64,000 nt of DNA from Rhizobium tropici CIAT 899 (GCF_000330885.1 NC_020059.1:106001-170000), one strand, 5' to 3'; numbered from the stretch's first letter, positions 1 to 9,690 are shown. A program made the numbers and translations. Notes: generated from the sequence alone by a model not told the origin.

Positions 1-112
1 CGATGGCGGTGATGATGCCCTTGGTGACGTAGCCTTCAGCCAGATCGTTCTTGGCAAAGGATTCTTCGAGAAGGGCCGCGAAATCTTCGCGAGAGGGGGA
101 AGTTACAGACAT
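1..112 (-). CDS. rpsA: 30S ribosomal protein S1 (N-terminal part, cut by window edge)
   Basis: Only the first 37 codons are inside the window. The ATG lies at 110-112 on the reverse strand and the peptide starts MSVTSPSREDFAALLEESF, the usual beginning of alphaproteobacterial S1, ahead of the first S1 RNA-binding repeat (not visible). S1 binds mRNA leaders on the 30S subunit and aids translation initiation. It follows cmk on the same strand after a 180-bp gap, the conserved cmk-rpsA order. The gap probably carries its own promoter, but I could not fix one. Confidence 0.9.
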   Translation of the reverse strand, partial: MSVTSPSREDFAALLEESFAKNDLAEGYVTKGIITAI

Positions 113-292
113 AAAATCTCCTGGCGTGTCCCGATCATGCAATCTGGACACTGATGCGCCGGTGGTTCGCGTTGAACAGGCCTGACCCCAGTCCGCCTCC
201 CTTCGGGAAGCTATCCGGCGCTTGGACGGAATGTCAGGCTATCTTGAAATCGGCGGTTTCCGGCGCGAGGCGCGCGAAAGCCGCTCATATTT

Positions 293-925
293 TCAGGCAT
301 TTCGGCTTAGAGCGGCGTCGATGATCGATTTCGCCGTCTGAAACGCCGCTTCTATACTCATTTCTGAGGTATCTAGCAAGTGCGCGTCTTCAGCTGGTTT
401 CAAAGGGCTGTCGGTGCGTCCCATATCGCGCTCGTCGCGCCGTTTCACATCCTCGAAAATGGCGTCGTAATCGGCGCTGCCGCCGGCTTCGACGATTTCT
501 TCGTAGCGCCGCTTCGCCCGCACTTCGGCCGAGGCCGTCACATAGAGTTTTACCGGTGCGCCCGGGCAGACGACGGTGCCGATATCGCGGCCGTCGAGCA
601 CGGCGCCGGGCGTCTTTTCGGCAAAACGGCGCTGCGCCTCGACCAGCGCCCGGCGCACGGCCGGCATGACGGCGATCTTTGAGGCGGCCTCGCCGATCTC
701 ATGTCGGGACAAAACGGCCCGGTCGAGCCCGGCGAGATCGACCTTGCGCGCCATGCCTTCGGCAATCGCTTCGTCGTCGAGCGGAAGTCCGGCATCGAGC
801 AGCGCTTTGGCCGTGGCGCGATAGGTGAGGCCGGTGTCGAGATGATGATAGCCATAGGCTTCGGCGATCCGGCGTGCCAGAGTTCCCTTGCCGGCGGCCG
901 CTGGTCCGTCGATGGCGATGATCAT
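293..925 (-). CDS. cmk: Cytidylate kinase
   Basis: Phosphorylates CMP and dCMP with ATP in cytoplasmic pyrimidine nucleotide synthesis. The 210-residue product opens with the nucleotide-binding P-loop [15 protein letters not shown] (residues 4-18). It has the substrate-binding [13 protein letters not shown] around residue 110 and the Arg-rich lid region RRDERDMGR near residue 155. Length matches the family. I chose ATG 925 because the family starts directly before the P-loop; the frame stays open a further 35 codons upstream, but that part has no family similarity. It lies just upstream of rpsA. aroA, which often precedes cmk in related genomes, is not found here. Confidence 0.95.
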   Translation of the reverse strand: MIIAIDGPAAAGKGTLARRIAEAYGYHHLDTGLTYRATAKALLDAGLPLDDEAIAEGMARKVDLAGLDRAVLSRHEIGEAASKIAVMPAVRRALVEAQRRFAEKTPGAVLDGRDIGTVVCPGAPVKLYVTASAEVRAKRRYEEIVEAGGSADYDAIFEDVKRRDERDMGRTDSPLKPAEDAHLLDTSEMSIEAAFQTAKSIIDAALSRNA

Positions 926-950
926 GTCTTTTCCGTCCCTAGCCGGTCTC

Positions 951-1163
951 TCATTGTTTGCTGTAGCGACGCACCAGTTCGGCCATTTCCGCCGCCGCCG
1001 TGCGATCGATCGCCGAAAGGCCTTCGGCAAGGCCCTGTCGGTCTGCCAGCGGCCGGTTCTGGCTCACCTTCCATTTGCCGTCAATCGTCTCGATCTCGAT
1101 TTCGATGCCGACGATGCCTTTCATCTGGGCTGCGATGAATTCCGGCAGCGCTCCTTCCACGGT
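951..1163 (-). pseudogene. C-terminal remnant of a PaiB-like FMN-binding regulator
   Basis: The reverse frame encodes about 70 residues including [22 protein letters not shown], split by motif as GIVGIEIEI and KWKVSQNR. These are characteristic of the C-terminal end of PaiB-type FMN-binding negative transcriptional regulators, which are normally about 200 residues. A TAG at 1164-1166 interrupts the frame where such proteins often have Trp (Pro-Trp-Thr-Val), and no N-terminal half is visible upstream. It ends about 25 bp before the cmk start. I read it as a decayed gene fragment; translation from the GTG at 1160 is possible but would give only the C-terminus. A short unrelated frame (1171-1278, GTG start, 35 codons) lies just upstream and I do not recognise it. 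Confidence 0.5.
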
Positions 1164-1426
1164 CTACGGCTCAGTGCGCCTGGGCCTCGGCGTGCCTGGG
1201 CCATTGCATTTTCCAGGTGAGCATCTCCTCGACGGCCTCCCGCTTCGTAGAGCCCTTTGGTAAAGGCCCGCCGACCACTATACTAAAACCCTACGCAAAG
1301 CGGCGTGAACTTTAGCTTTGACAGAAACGGCCGCAACGATTAAGGGGACCGGCTGATATTTCCCTTAAAACGCCGGCTTCCCCGGCATTGCCGAATTTTC
1401 ATTCGGCCATTCATGAGGCTTTGACA

Positions 1427-1807
1427 GTGGCGAAAGCGGAACTTGGAACAAAACGTACCGACCCCGATACCGGCAAGAAGTTCTATGACCTGAACCGGGA
1501 TCCGGTGGTCTCGCCCTATACCGGCAAGTCCTGGCCCTTGTCCTTCTTCGAAGAAACCTCCGCTTCCAAGGAAGTTCCGGAAGAGGACGAAGTGGCCGAA
1601 GTCGATACCGAAAACACGGAAGTCGAACTGGTATCGCTCGAAGATGCCGACGAGGCTGCAAGCGGCGACGACATTCCGGATATCGGCGATGACGATGTCG
1701 AAATCGGCGACGATGACGACGATACCTTCCTCGAAGCCGACGAAGATGAAGACGATGACGACATGAGCGACATCATCGGCGTCACCGGCGACGAAGACGA
1801 CGTCTGA
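1427..1807 (+). CDS. TIGR02300 family acidic protein
   Basis: A 126-residue protein with the conserved block LGTKRTDPDTGKKFYDLNRD followed by PVVSPYTGKSWPLSFFEE near the N-terminus, typical of the alphaproteobacterial TIGR02300 family. The C-terminal two thirds is a very acidic Asp/Glu tail (DDDVEIGDDDDDTF and similar), likely disordered. Function is unknown. I chose the GTG at 1427 because family members start right before AKAELGTKR and a GAGG ribosome-binding site lies 8 bp upstream. An upstream in-frame ATG at 1388 lacks such support. It is monocistronic, followed by an intrinsic terminator and then tRNA-Ala. Confidence 0.85.
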   Translation: MAKAELGTKRTDPDTGKKFYDLNRDPVVSPYTGKSWPLSFFEETSASKEVPEEDEVAEVDTENTEVELVSLEDADEAASGDDIPDIGDDDVEIGDDDDDTFLEADEDEDDDDMSDIIGVTGDEDDV

Positions 1808-1819
1808 TCTGAAAGACGA

Positions 1820-1859
1820 TCGGCCCGGTGAAAGAAAAAATTTCCCGGGCCGAATTTTT
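1820..1859 (+). terminator. Intrinsic terminator after TIGR02300 gene
   Basis: Nine-base stem TCGGCCCGG (1820-1828) pairs with CCGGGCCGA (1845-1853) across an A-rich loop and is followed by five T (1855-1859). It lies 13 bp after the stop codon. Confidence 0.8.
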
Positions 1860-1863
1860 CGGC

Positions 1864-1892
1864 TTGCTATCTGTGAAAACCACAAGTAATAA
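1864..1892 (+). promoter_or_regulatory. Candidate sigma-70 promoter for tRNA-Ala
   Basis: TTGCTA (1864-1869), a 17-bp spacer, then TAATAA (1887-1892). It sits just after the preceding terminator and about 65 bp before the tRNA, so transcription would start near 1899. Confidence 0.55.
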
Positions 1893-1958
1893 GCCGCCAC
1901 CCCGACGGGCGAAGCGCTCGGAAGGGACCCAGGGCCGGTAAAACGGCACCATCTTGAT

Positions 1959-2034
<76 letters not shown>

Positions 2035-2080
2035 GCCTTCGCTCTCCGAGCTTCGGCTCGGCAAGCCAGTAGACGAAGGC
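2035..2080 (+). repeat. Cruciform-type palindrome directly after tRNA-Ala
   Basis: Immediately after the tRNA CCA, GCCTTCG (2035-2041) pairs with CGAAGGC (2074-2080). Inside it is a perfect stem CCGAGC (2046-2051), loop TTCG, GCTCGG (2056-2061). There is no T-run, so it is not a normal terminator. Similar sequences are, from memory, found next to GIY-YIG genes in other alphaproteobacteria, which fits the next gene. Confidence 0.6.
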
Positions 2081-2218
2081 TGTCGCGCTGAAGTTACGCA
2101 GTAACGAAAGCGGACTTTCTCCAAGCGGACTCAATGAACTAAACTGGAAGATAGTTTTGTACAACTGGTCGATAATGTATCGGTTGTGTCAACGTTGCTA
2201 TTAGCTATCATGCGGTGC

Positions 2219-2458
2219 ATGAAGTACGTCTATATCCTTCAAAGCCATGATTTTCCTGATCGTTACTATATCGGCGTGACTGGAGACTTGAAAGCTCGCC
2301 TGGCGAAGCACAATGCCAGAGAAGTGCCTCATACATCGAAGTATGCGCCGTGGTCGGTCAAAACCTACATCGGCTTTTCCGATGAGGCGCAGGCGTTCGC
2401 ATTTGAAAAATATCTCAAATCCGGATCGGGTCGCGCCTTTGCCAGGAAGAGATTGTAA
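2219..2458 (+). CDS. GIY-YIG nuclease family protein
   Basis: A 79-residue stand-alone GIY-YIG domain. MKYVYILQS supplies the first motif strand, YYIGVTGDLKARL the YIG strand with its Arg helix, and FEKYLKSGSGRAFARKRL the C-terminal part with the conserved Glu and the K-S-G turn. This is the YhbQ/UPF0213-like size class; the nuclease fold is clear but the cellular role of these small proteins is not established. ATG 2219 gives the family N-terminus; ATG 2210 is an alternative. It follows tRNA-Ala and a palindromic element and may be part of a small dispersed element. Confidence 0.85.
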   Translation: MKYVYILQSHDFPDRYYIGVTGDLKARLAKHNAREVPHTSKYAPWSVKTYIGFSDEAQAFAFEKYLKSGSGRAFARKRL

Positions 2459-2564
2459 CTGCGCTTTGGAGAGACGCCCTCCGTTGCAAACCGGCGCTAT
2501 AATCCTCCGCATCCCCCCAACTTCATGCTAACCTCCAATCCTCGTAACCCACCCCGAATCGCCC

Positions 2565-3287
2565 ATGACCAGACAGCGCCGCCGTCGTCTTATCAAGACC
2601 CGCCGTACCGTGACGGGGTTTCTGCTCGTTGCCTCGATCGCCTTTCTGGCTGGGATGACCGATGCCGTCGGCTTGATGCTGACGGGGAATTTCGTGTCCT
2701 TCATGACCGGCAATACGACACGGGCGGCGATTGCCCTCGGAATGGGCGAGTTCGGCCATGCGGCTGTGCTGTTCTCGGCCATCCTGACATTCATCATCGG
2801 CAACGCGCTCGGGATCGTCGTCGCCCATGCGGCGGATCGGCGGGCTTTCGTGGTGCTTGCCTGCGTCAGCGTCCTTCTGGCCGCTGCCGCGGGCTTTGCG
2901 GAGCCGTCGCTGGTTCTGGTGCAGTTCTATCTGGTGGTTCTTGCCATGGGCATGGTCAATGCCACGGTCGAGCATATCGAAGGCCTGCCGATCGGCCTCA
3001 CCTATGTTACCGGGGCGCTGTCGCGCTTCGGGCGTGGTCTTGGCCGTTTCCTGCTGGGGGATCGGGATTTTCTCTGGACGGTGCAGATCGTGCCCTGGAG
3101 CGGCATGATCTCAGGCGCCATTATCGGAGCTCTCCTCGCCCGCGCCTTTGGCGCACACGCGCTCTGGCTGGTGTCGATGGTCGCGCTTGTCCTGGCGCTG
3201 TCGACGCTTTTCATCCCCCGTCCGCTGCAGCGTCGCTTCAATCAGCGCTTCGCGGCGTCGCCGCCGCTGGCACGGAGGGCGAAATAG
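2565..3287 (+). CDS. YoaK family (DUF1275) membrane protein
   Basis: 240 residues with about six hydrophobic helices. The opening GFLLVASIAFLAGMTDAVG and the motif LTGNFVSFMTGNTTRAAIALG are typical of DUF1275/YoaK inner-membrane proteins, which have Gly-Asn-Thr motifs in the first helices. The N-terminus is strongly basic (MTRQRRRRLIKTRR), consistent with the positive-inside rule. No transported substrate is known for the family. It stands alone between the GIY-YIG gene and ydcF on the same strand. Confidence 0.85.
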   Translation: MTRQRRRRLIKTRRTVTGFLLVASIAFLAGMTDAVGLMLTGNFVSFMTGNTTRAAIALGMGEFGHAAVLFSAILTFIIGNALGIVVAHAADRRAFVVLACVSVLLAAAAGFAEPSLVLVQFYLVVLAMGMVNATVEHIEGLPIGLTYVTGALSRFGRGLGRFLLGDRDFLWTVQIVPWSGMISGAIIGALLARAFGAHALWLVSMVALVLALSTLFIPRPLQRRFNQRFAASPPLARRAK

Positions 3288-3359
3288 CCACATTGCAGTG
3301 CACAAAAATCTGCTAGGGAGTAAAGCGAATCGTTTTGCCGACAAGCGTAAGGATGTGCC

Positions 3360-4169
3360 GTGTTCGTTTTTTCGAAACTTGTCTGGATCTTCGGTCAGCC
3401 GCTGTCGCTGGCCTTCTTGTTTGTCCTGTTGGCATTCATCGCCGCACTGCTGCGCTGGCGAGCAACCGTCATCACCTCGGCGTTTCTGTCGGCGCTGATC
3501 CTGTTTGTCTCGCTTTATACGACGGCCGGCGCTTATGTCGTTCAAACGCTCGAAGAGCGCTTTCCGCATCCTGCCGCCGATCCCGCCGATCTCAAATGCA
3601 TGATCGTTCTCGGCGGCGCCACGCAGAACGAGGTGACGACGGTCCGAGGCGGCTACGAACTCGATTCGGCCGGCGATCGCCTGATTGAAGCGCTGCGTCT
3701 CGCGCAGAAATACCCGCAGGCGCGCATCGTGATCTCGGGCGGCGACGGCTCGATCGGTGGCACCTATGAGGGCGATGCCGTGATTTCCGAGCGCTTCTTC
3801 ACCGCGCTCGGCATTCCGACAAGCCGTATGGTCGAGGACAAGACCTCGCGCACCACCTTCGAGAATGCCGTCAATACGAAGGAGCTGCTGGTGCAGAACG
3901 GTCTTTCGGATTGCCTGCTCATCACTTCGGGCTTCCACATGCCGCGCTCGATGGGCCTTTTCCGCAAGCAGGGCATCAATGTCGCGCCCTGGCCGGTCGA
4001 CTATCGCAGCACCGGCAAGGAAAGCCTCGGCTTCGATTTCACACAGCCCTCGCGCAATGCGCAACTGCTGGCGACCGGATTGCGTGAATGGGTCGGTCTG
4101 GTCGGCTACTACGCCGCCGGCCGCACCTCAGCACTCTACCCCGGACCGTACGACGTGTCCGGACCGTAA
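3360..4169 (+). CDS. YdcF family (DUF218) protein
   Basis: 269 residues. The first about 60 residues contain two membrane helices (LSLAFLFVLLAFIAALL and an adjacent helix from about residue 36). The soluble DUF218 domain follows, with CMIVLGGATQNEV, ARIVISGGDGSIGGTYEGDA, EDKTSRTTFENA and CLLITSGFHMPRSMGLF. These are the conserved family blocks around a Rossmann-like core. Related proteins (ElyC, SanA) act in envelope homeostasis, so an envelope role is inferred. Translation starts at GTG 3360; no obvious strong ribosome-binding site is present. Confidence 0.85.
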   Translation: MFVFSKLVWIFGQPLSLAFLFVLLAFIAALLRWRATVITSAFLSALILFVSLYTTAGAYVVQTLEERFPHPAADPADLKCMIVLGGATQNEVTTVRGGYELDSAGDRLIEALRLAQKYPQARIVISGGDGSIGGTYEGDAVISERFFTALGIPTSRMVEDKTSRTTFENAVNTKELLVQNGLSDCLLITSGFHMPRSMGLFRKQGINVAPWPVDYRSTGKESLGFDFTQPSRNAQLLATGLREWVGLVGYYAAGRTSALYPGPYDVSGP

Positions 4170-4216
4170 CCACCTGTCTGGGCCGTAACAAACGGTCCGT
4201 CCTTTGTTGAAATTGC

Positions 4217-4696
4217 TTATTTCTTCGAGATCGTGACGAATTTGGTGCCGCGCACCCTGACGGTGATTTCGCAGACCACCTCGCCGTCCTTGCGGTCGCA
4301 GAAGCGCGGATGCATCTTCATCACCAGAACCATATTGCCGAAGCGCTGGATGAAATCATAGCCGTAGATCTTCGCCGTGGCGATCATCAGGTAACCGCCT
4401 TCGGCCACCTGGACATAGAAATTGTAAGGGCAGCCTTCGTCCGTGCAGTAGGGTCCCTTTTCGCCCTTGCAGGTGATCTCGCCTTCATTGATGACGATAT
4501 CCATCAGCTTGTCGTTGTTGATGTCCTGCTGGGTGGCGAATTTGTCGCCGAAGCCCACCTGGCCGTCGCAGCTCTTGGTGAAGTGGTCCTTTTCGAAGGC
4601 CACGGGGTCCTGCAGGATCGATTGCTGCGCCTCCGCCACGGCGGGCATGACCACGAGAGCGAAGAGGTTGAGGATTACGATCAGCAGGGATTTCAC
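4217..4696 (-). CDS. Secreted protein of unknown function
   Basis: 159 residues starting with a Sec signal peptide (MKSLLIVILNLFALVVMPAV, then AEAQQ; cleavage after AEA or AEAQ). The mature part has six cysteines (SCDG, TCKGEKGPYC, EGCP, RFC, VCEI) that could form periplasmic disulfides. One segment, NNDKLMDIVINEGEITC, resembles Asp-rich secreted proteins in rhizobia. I do not recognise the family. It is convergent with ydcF and is probably monocistronic. Confidence 0.6.
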   Translation of the reverse strand: MKSLLIVILNLFALVVMPAVAEAQQSILQDPVAFEKDHFTKSCDGQVGFGDKFATQQDINNDKLMDIVINEGEITCKGEKGPYCTDEGCPYNFYVQVAEGGYLMIATAKIYGYDFIQRFGNMVLVMKMHPRFCDRKDGEVVCEITVRVRGTKFVTISKK

Positions 4697-4836
4697 GGGG
4701 GATTCCTTTTCGAAGCGCCGTTACGGTCGCGATAACAGCCGCAGCCGCTGCGACATCTTTGCACGCGCCTGCTTGCGCGGCCCTTGCCGTCGTGATTCAT
4801 TTCGGAAAAATCGCGGGCGTTCCGCTGGAGTTTTCG

Positions 4837-5472
4837 ATGTCGCTTCTCTCATTTCTTGATTATGCCGGCGTCGCCCTTTTTGCCGCAACCGGCGCGCTCG
4901 CGGCCTCGCGCAAGCAGCTCGATCTGATCGGCTTCCTGTTCCTGGCGGCCGTCACCGGCATCGGCGGCGGCACGCTGCGCGATATCGTCCTCGGCCGCGT
5001 GCCGGTCTTCTGGGTGCTGAACCCGACCTATATCATCATCTGCGCCGTGGTCGGCGTCCTGGTCTTCTTCACCGCGCATCTCTTCGAATCGCGCTATCGG
5101 CTGCTCATCTGGCTCGATGCGGTGGGGCTGTCGGCCTATTGCGTGATGGGGGCAGCCAAGGGCATGGCGGCGACGGGTTCGCCCACCGTCGCCATCGTCA
5201 CCGGTGCGCTGACGGCGACCTTCGGCGGCATTTTACGTGATCTATTGGCAAACGAACCTTCGGTGCTGCTGCGTCCGGAAATCTATGTGACCGCTTCGCT
5301 CGTCGGCGCCGGCGTCTTCACCGCCGCCAATGCGACGATGCTGCCGCTTTATGCCTCCGCGGGGCTGGGCGTGATTGCGGCCTTTGCGGTGCGCGGCGGC
5401 GCGCTCTGGTTCGGCTGGACCTTTCCGACCTATCACCATAAGCCAGGCCGGCATCCGGACGATGTGATGTAG
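4837..5472 (+). CDS. TRIC-type cation channel / UPF0126 membrane protein
   Basis: 211 residues with seven hydrophobic helices. It contains the two glycine-rich UPF0126 repeats, seen as ATGALAASRKQLDLIGF with GIGGGTLRDI, and again as AKGMAATGSPTVAIVTGAL with TFGGILRDLLANEPS. Prokaryotic members of this family were shown to be trimeric K+ channels (TRIC); the physiological role here is inferred. ATG 4837 is chosen because it starts the first helix and GGAG sits 6 bp upstream. The frame is open 26 codons further upstream without family similarity. Confidence 0.85.
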   Translation: MSLLSFLDYAGVALFAATGALAASRKQLDLIGFLFLAAVTGIGGGTLRDIVLGRVPVFWVLNPTYIIICAVVGVLVFFTAHLFESRYRLLIWLDAVGLSAYCVMGAAKGMAATGSPTVAIVTGALTATFGGILRDLLANEPSVLLRPEIYVTASLVGAGVFTAANATMLPLYASAGLGVIAAFAVRGGALWFGWTFPTYHHKPGRHPDDVM

Positions 5473-5484
5473 TGGGGAGTGGGA

Positions 5485-6019
<535 letters not shown>

Positions 6020-6316
6020 CCAGGGACTCCAGATTCCTGATCTCTATAATTCTTTACTAAGCCATATAACTTTTGCCTTGATTGCTTTCAATAGTTTCCG
6101 TGGGGTGGGAAGGTGCTCAAAAGCCGCAAAAAACGGGCTTTTGCCGCATTTGGCTCTGGTAGCGGCTCTGGCGTTCCTGTATGCGACCACCACATAATGG
6201 CTAGTGCCTTCGATCGAACGGATGAATGAGCGTCCAATGCTTTCGCTTCATTTTCTGTCCATCTTGCACTAAAGCTTCACATCCATCGGCATTCATGCGG
6301 GGGAAACGGAATTTTT

Positions 6317-6832
6317 ATGACGACGAGACAATCCAGCTTCAATTATGAGGAAATCCTGTCCTGTGGCCGCGGCGAGCTGTTCGGCCCGGGCAATGCACAG
6401 CTTCCCCTGCCGCCGATGCTGATGGTCCATCGCATTACAGATATTTCCGAAACGGGCGGGGCCTTCGACAAAGGCTATATCCGCGCCGAATACGACGTGC
6501 GCCCCGATGATTGGTACTTTCCCTGCCATTTTGCCGGTAACCCGATCATGCCGGGCTGCCTCGGCCTCGACGGCATGTGGCAGCTGACCGGCTTCTTCCT
6601 CGGCTGGCTAGGCGAGCCCGGTCGCGGCATGGCGCTTTCGACAGGCGAAGTGAAGTTCAAGGGCATGGTTCGTCCGGACACGAAGCTTCTCGAATACGGC
6701 ATCGACTTCAAGCGCGTCATGCGCGGCCGCCTCGTCCTTGGCACCGCCGACGGCTGGCTGAAGGCCGATGGCGAGACCATCTATCAGGCGACGGACCTGC
6801 GCGTGGGCCTGTCCAAGGACAAGGTTGCCTGA
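6317..6832 (+). CDS. fabA: 3-hydroxydecanoyl-ACP dehydratase/isomerase
   Basis: 171 residues of the FabA hot-dog fold. It has [21 protein letters not shown] (split as [12 protein letters not shown] and [13 protein letters not shown]) with the catalytic His at about 71 and Asp at about 85. Further conserved blocks are [10 protein letters not shown] and GEVKFKGMV. It dehydrates 3-hydroxyacyl-ACP and isomerises trans-2- to cis-3-decenoyl-ACP, the branch point to unsaturated fatty acids. It is the first gene of fabA-fabB-fabI. A purine-rich GGGGGAAACGGAA precedes the ATG. Confidence 0.97.
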   Translation: MTTRQSSFNYEEILSCGRGELFGPGNAQLPLPPMLMVHRITDISETGGAFDKGYIRAEYDVRPDDWYFPCHFAGNPIMPGCLGLDGMWQLTGFFLGWLGEPGRGMALSTGEVKFKGMVRPDTKLLEYGIDFKRVMRGRLVLGTADGWLKADGETIYQATDLRVGLSKDKVA

Positions 6833-6885
6833 ACCGCGGCATCGCCGCCTCCACAAAGACAGATGTTTTAGAAAAGGTCATCGAC

Positions 6886-8109
6886 ATGAGACGGGTAGTT
6901 GTTACGGGTCTGGGTATTGTCTCTTCGATTGGAAACAATGCTCAAGAAGTGACCGCCTCGCTGCGCGACGCCAAATCCGGCATTTCCTTCTCTCCTGATT
7001 TCGCCGAGCATGGCTTCAAGTGCCAGGTCTGGGGCGCACCGAAGATCGATACGACCGACCTGGTGGATCGCCGCGCCATGCGCTTCCTGTCGCAGGGCGG
7101 TGCGTGGAACCACGTCGCCATGAAGCAGGCGATCGCCGACAGCGGCCTCGAGGAAGGCGATATCACCAACGAGCGCACCGGCATCATCATGGGCTCTGGC
7201 GGCCCCTCGACCCGCACGCTGATCGAGGCGGCCGACATCACCCGCAAGAACAACAGCCCGAAGCGCATCGGCCCCTTCGCGGTGCCGAAGTCGATGTCGT
7301 CGACCGCCTCGGCAACGCTTGCGACCTGGTTCAAGATCCACGGCGTCAACTACTCCATCTCGTCCGCCTGCTCGACCTCGGCGCACTGCATCGGCAATGC
7401 CGCCGAAATGATCCAATGGGGCAAGCAGGACGTCATGTTCGCCGGCGGTCACGAGGATCTCGACTGGACCATGTCGAACCTCTTCGACGCCATGGGCGCC
7501 ATGTCCTCCGACTTCAACGAAAACCATCCTGAAACCGCCTCGCGCGCCTATGACGCCAAGCGTGACGGCTTCGTCATCGCCGGCGGCGCCGGCGTGCTGG
7601 TTCTGGAGGAGCTGGAGCATGCCAAGGCTCGCGGCGCCAAGATCTATGCCGAAATCGTCGGCTACGGCGCCACCTCCGATGGCTATGACATGGTTGCACC
7701 GTCGGGCGAAGGTGCCGTGCGCTGCATGCGCCAGGCGCTCGCCACGGTGAAGGGCGATATCGACTACATCAACACCCACGGCACCTCGACGCCGGTGGGC
7801 GACAGCAAGGAAATCGGCGCGATTCGCGAAGTCTTCGGCGACAAGATCCCGCCAGTCCAGTCAACCAAGTCGCTGACGGGCCATTCGCTCGGCGCGGCGG
7901 GCGTGCAGGAATCGATCTATTCGATCCTGATGATGCAGGAGCGCTTCATCGGCGAAAGCGCCCATATCACCGAACTCGATCCGGAATTCGAAGGCGTGCC
8001 GGTCGTGCGCAAGCGTATCGACAATGCCAAGTTCGATATCGCTCTTTCGAACTCTTTCGGCTTCGGCGGCACCAACGCCACGCTCGTATTCCAGCGCTAC
8101 AACGGATAA
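6886..8109 (+). CDS. fabB: 3-oxoacyl-ACP synthase I
   Basis: 407-residue condensing enzyme that extends cis-3-decenoyl-ACP made by FabA. The thiolase fold carries the catalytic Cys in [12 protein letters not shown] (about residue 163), His in [13 protein letters not shown] (about 298) and His in [12 protein letters not shown] (about 333), with the C-terminal [14 protein letters not shown]. Start ATG 6886 gives [16 protein letters not shown], the family N-terminus. The frame continues upstream into fabA but that is out-of-frame read-through. It is 53 bp after fabA and 4 bp before fabI, so an operon is very likely. Confidence 0.97.
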   Translation: MRRVVVTGLGIVSSIGNNAQEVTASLRDAKSGISFSPDFAEHGFKCQVWGAPKIDTTDLVDRRAMRFLSQGGAWNHVAMKQAIADSGLEEGDITNERTGIIMGSGGPSTRTLIEAADITRKNNSPKRIGPFAVPKSMSSTASATLATWFKIHGVNYSISSACSTSAHCIGNAAEMIQWGKQDVMFAGGHEDLDWTMSNLFDAMGAMSSDFNENHPETASRAYDAKRDGFVIAGGAGVLVLEELEHAKARGAKIYAEIVGYGATSDGYDMVAPSGEGAVRCMRQALATVKGDIDYINTHGTSTPVGDSKEIGAIREVFGDKIPPVQSTKSLTGHSLGAAGVQESIYSILMMQERFIGESAHITELDPEFEGVPVVRKRIDNAKFDIALSNSFGFGGTNATLVFQRYNG

Positions 8110-8113
8110 GGCA

Positions 8114-8920
8114 ATGACGGGAATTATGCAGGGTAAGCGCGGCCTCATCATGGGCGTCGCAAACAATCATTCGATTGCCTGGGGTATTTCAAAGGCGCTG
8201 GCAGCCGAAGGCGCGGAACTGGCTTTCACCTTTCAGGGCGAAGCTCTCGGCAAGCGTGTCAAGCCGCTGGCGGCCGAAGTCGGCTCGGATTTCATCCTGC
8301 CGTGCGATGTCGAGGATCTCGCTTCGGTCGATGCCACCTTCTCGGCGATCAGGGAACGCTGGGGCAAGCTGGATTTCATCGTCCACGCCATCGGCTTTTC
8401 CGACAAGAACGAGCTGAAGGGGCTTTATGCCGATACCACGCGGGAGAATTTCACCCGCACCATGGTGATTTCCTGCTTCTCTTTCACCGAGGTCGCCAAG
8501 CGTGCCGCCGAACTGATGACGGAAGGCGGCAGCATGCTGACGCTGACCTATAACGGTTCGACGCGCGTGATCCCGAACTACAACGTCATGGGCGTCGCCA
8601 AGGCGGCCCTCGAGGCTTCCGTCCGCTATCTCGCGGCGGACTACGGCCCGCGCGGCATTCGCGTCAACGCCGTCTCCGCCGGCCCGATCCGTACGCTTGC
8701 CGGGGCCGGCATTTCCGATGCCCGCGCCATTCTCTCGTGGAACCAACGCAACGCGCCGCTGCGCAAGTCCGTCACCATCGACCAGGTCGGCTCGTCGTCG
8801 CTCTATCTCCTGTCGGATCTTTCGGCCGGCGTGACCGGCGAAATCCACTTCGTCGATGCCGGCTACAACATCACCTCTATGCCGACCTTGGAAACGCTGT
8901 CGAGCGCGGATACGGAATAA
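8114..8920 (+). CDS. fabI: Enoyl-ACP reductase (NADH)
   Basis: 268-residue short-chain dehydrogenase of the FabI type that reduces trans-2-enoyl-ACP, the last step of each elongation cycle. The N-terminus GLIMGVANNHSIAWGISKAL is the FabI dinucleotide site (A-N-N-H/D-S-I rather than classic GxGxxG). The catalytic Tyr and Lys are in NYNVMGVAKAAL, preceded by LTYNGS. The conserved SAGPIRTLAGAGI loop follows. It lies 4 bp after fabB. It is triclosan-target type by family; sensitivity cannot be read here. Confidence 0.95.
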   Translation: MTGIMQGKRGLIMGVANNHSIAWGISKALAAEGAELAFTFQGEALGKRVKPLAAEVGSDFILPCDVEDLASVDATFSAIRERWGKLDFIVHAIGFSDKNELKGLYADTTRENFTRTMVISCFSFTEVAKRAAELMTEGGSMLTLTYNGSTRVIPNYNVMGVAKAALEASVRYLAADYGPRGIRVNAVSAGPIRTLAGAGISDARAILSWNQRNAPLRKSVTIDQVGSSSLYLLSDLSAGVTGEIHFVDAGYNITSMPTLETLSSADTE

Positions 8921-8940
8921 GCTCCCGATCTCAGTCGTGT

Positions 8941-8961
8941 CCTCCCGGTTTTGCCGGGAGG
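8941..8961 (+). terminator. Hairpin after fabI (possible terminator)
   Basis: Perfect 8-bp stem CCTCCCGG/CCGGGAGG with loop TTTTG, 20 bp after the fabI stop. There is no T-run, so it may act as a Rho-assisted stop or a 3' end stabiliser. Confidence 0.5.
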
Positions 8962-8996
8962 ATCGAATTTCCGGATATCCTTCCAGAGGATTCCCG

Positions 8997-9575
8997 ATGA
9001 CGTCTAACGACGCAGAACTTTTGGCATCGACTGATCGCCTCGTCCTCCGCCGCTTTGTGCCTGAGGATTTTGTCGCCTACAGCGCCTATCGCTCCCTGCC
9101 GGAAATCTATCGCTTTCTTTACCGCGATCCTCCCTCGCCCGAAGAGATGAGGGAGCGTTTCGATACCAGCCTGAACTCCCCTTTCTCCGAAGATGGGGAT
9201 ACTCTGCGCTGCGCTGTCATTCGGCGGGAGGATGGTGCTTTGGTGGGTGACGTCAGCCTGACATTCGCAAATAAGGCCGCACTTCAGGCCGAGCTCGGCT
9301 ATACCTCCAACCCAGCCTATGCCAGAAAGGGCTATGCTACCGAGGCGGCGGAAGCCATGATTACCCTCAGTTTTGAAAAATTCGGCTTTCGCAGGATCTT
9401 TGCACGGCTGGATGCGAAAAATGCCGGATCCATTGGGGTTGTTGAACGCCTCGGTCTGCGCCGCGAGGCCCTTTTGATCGAAAGCGATCGCTTCAATGGC
9501 ATATGGGGCGACGAATGTGTCTATGCCGTGCTGAGCCGCGAATGGGCCGCAAGAGCGCCGAATCGGGCGCGTTAA
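8997..9575 (+). CDS. GNAT family N-acetyltransferase (RimJ/RimL type)
   Basis: 192 residues. TDRLVLRRFVPEDFVAYSAYRS is the typical opening of RimJ/RimL-type acetyltransferases (shown as TDRLVLRRFVPEDF). The acetyl-CoA binding part is AELGYTSNPAYARKGYATEAA, with the Ala-Arg-Lys-Gly-Tyr-Ala-Thr-Glu loop, and FGFRRIFARLDAKNAGS follows with the Asn that precedes the C-terminal strand. Substrate is unknown. ATG 8997 is chosen over upstream starts because CAGAGGA lies just before it and similarity begins there. Confidence 0.85.
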   Translation: MTSNDAELLASTDRLVLRRFVPEDFVAYSAYRSLPEIYRFLYRDPPSPEEMRERFDTSLNSPFSEDGDTLRCAVIRREDGALVGDVSLTFANKAALQAELGYTSNPAYARKGYATEAAEAMITLSFEKFGFRRIFARLDAKNAGSIGVVERLGLRREALLIESDRFNGIWGDECVYAVLSREWAARAPNRAR

Positions 9576-9690
9576 CCGCCATTCAATAAGATTTTACGAA
9601 AATTTTAGGTTAATTCTATCTTGCCGGGGATGGCCCGTTACGGCTGGCCGGAATTCCGATACAAGGCAGGCAATCAACAGTATTTCCTGC

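Noticed and set aside
2523..2975. A reverse frame of 150 codons opposite the DUF1275 gene
   Set aside because: Charged, motif-free antisense of a clear membrane protein.
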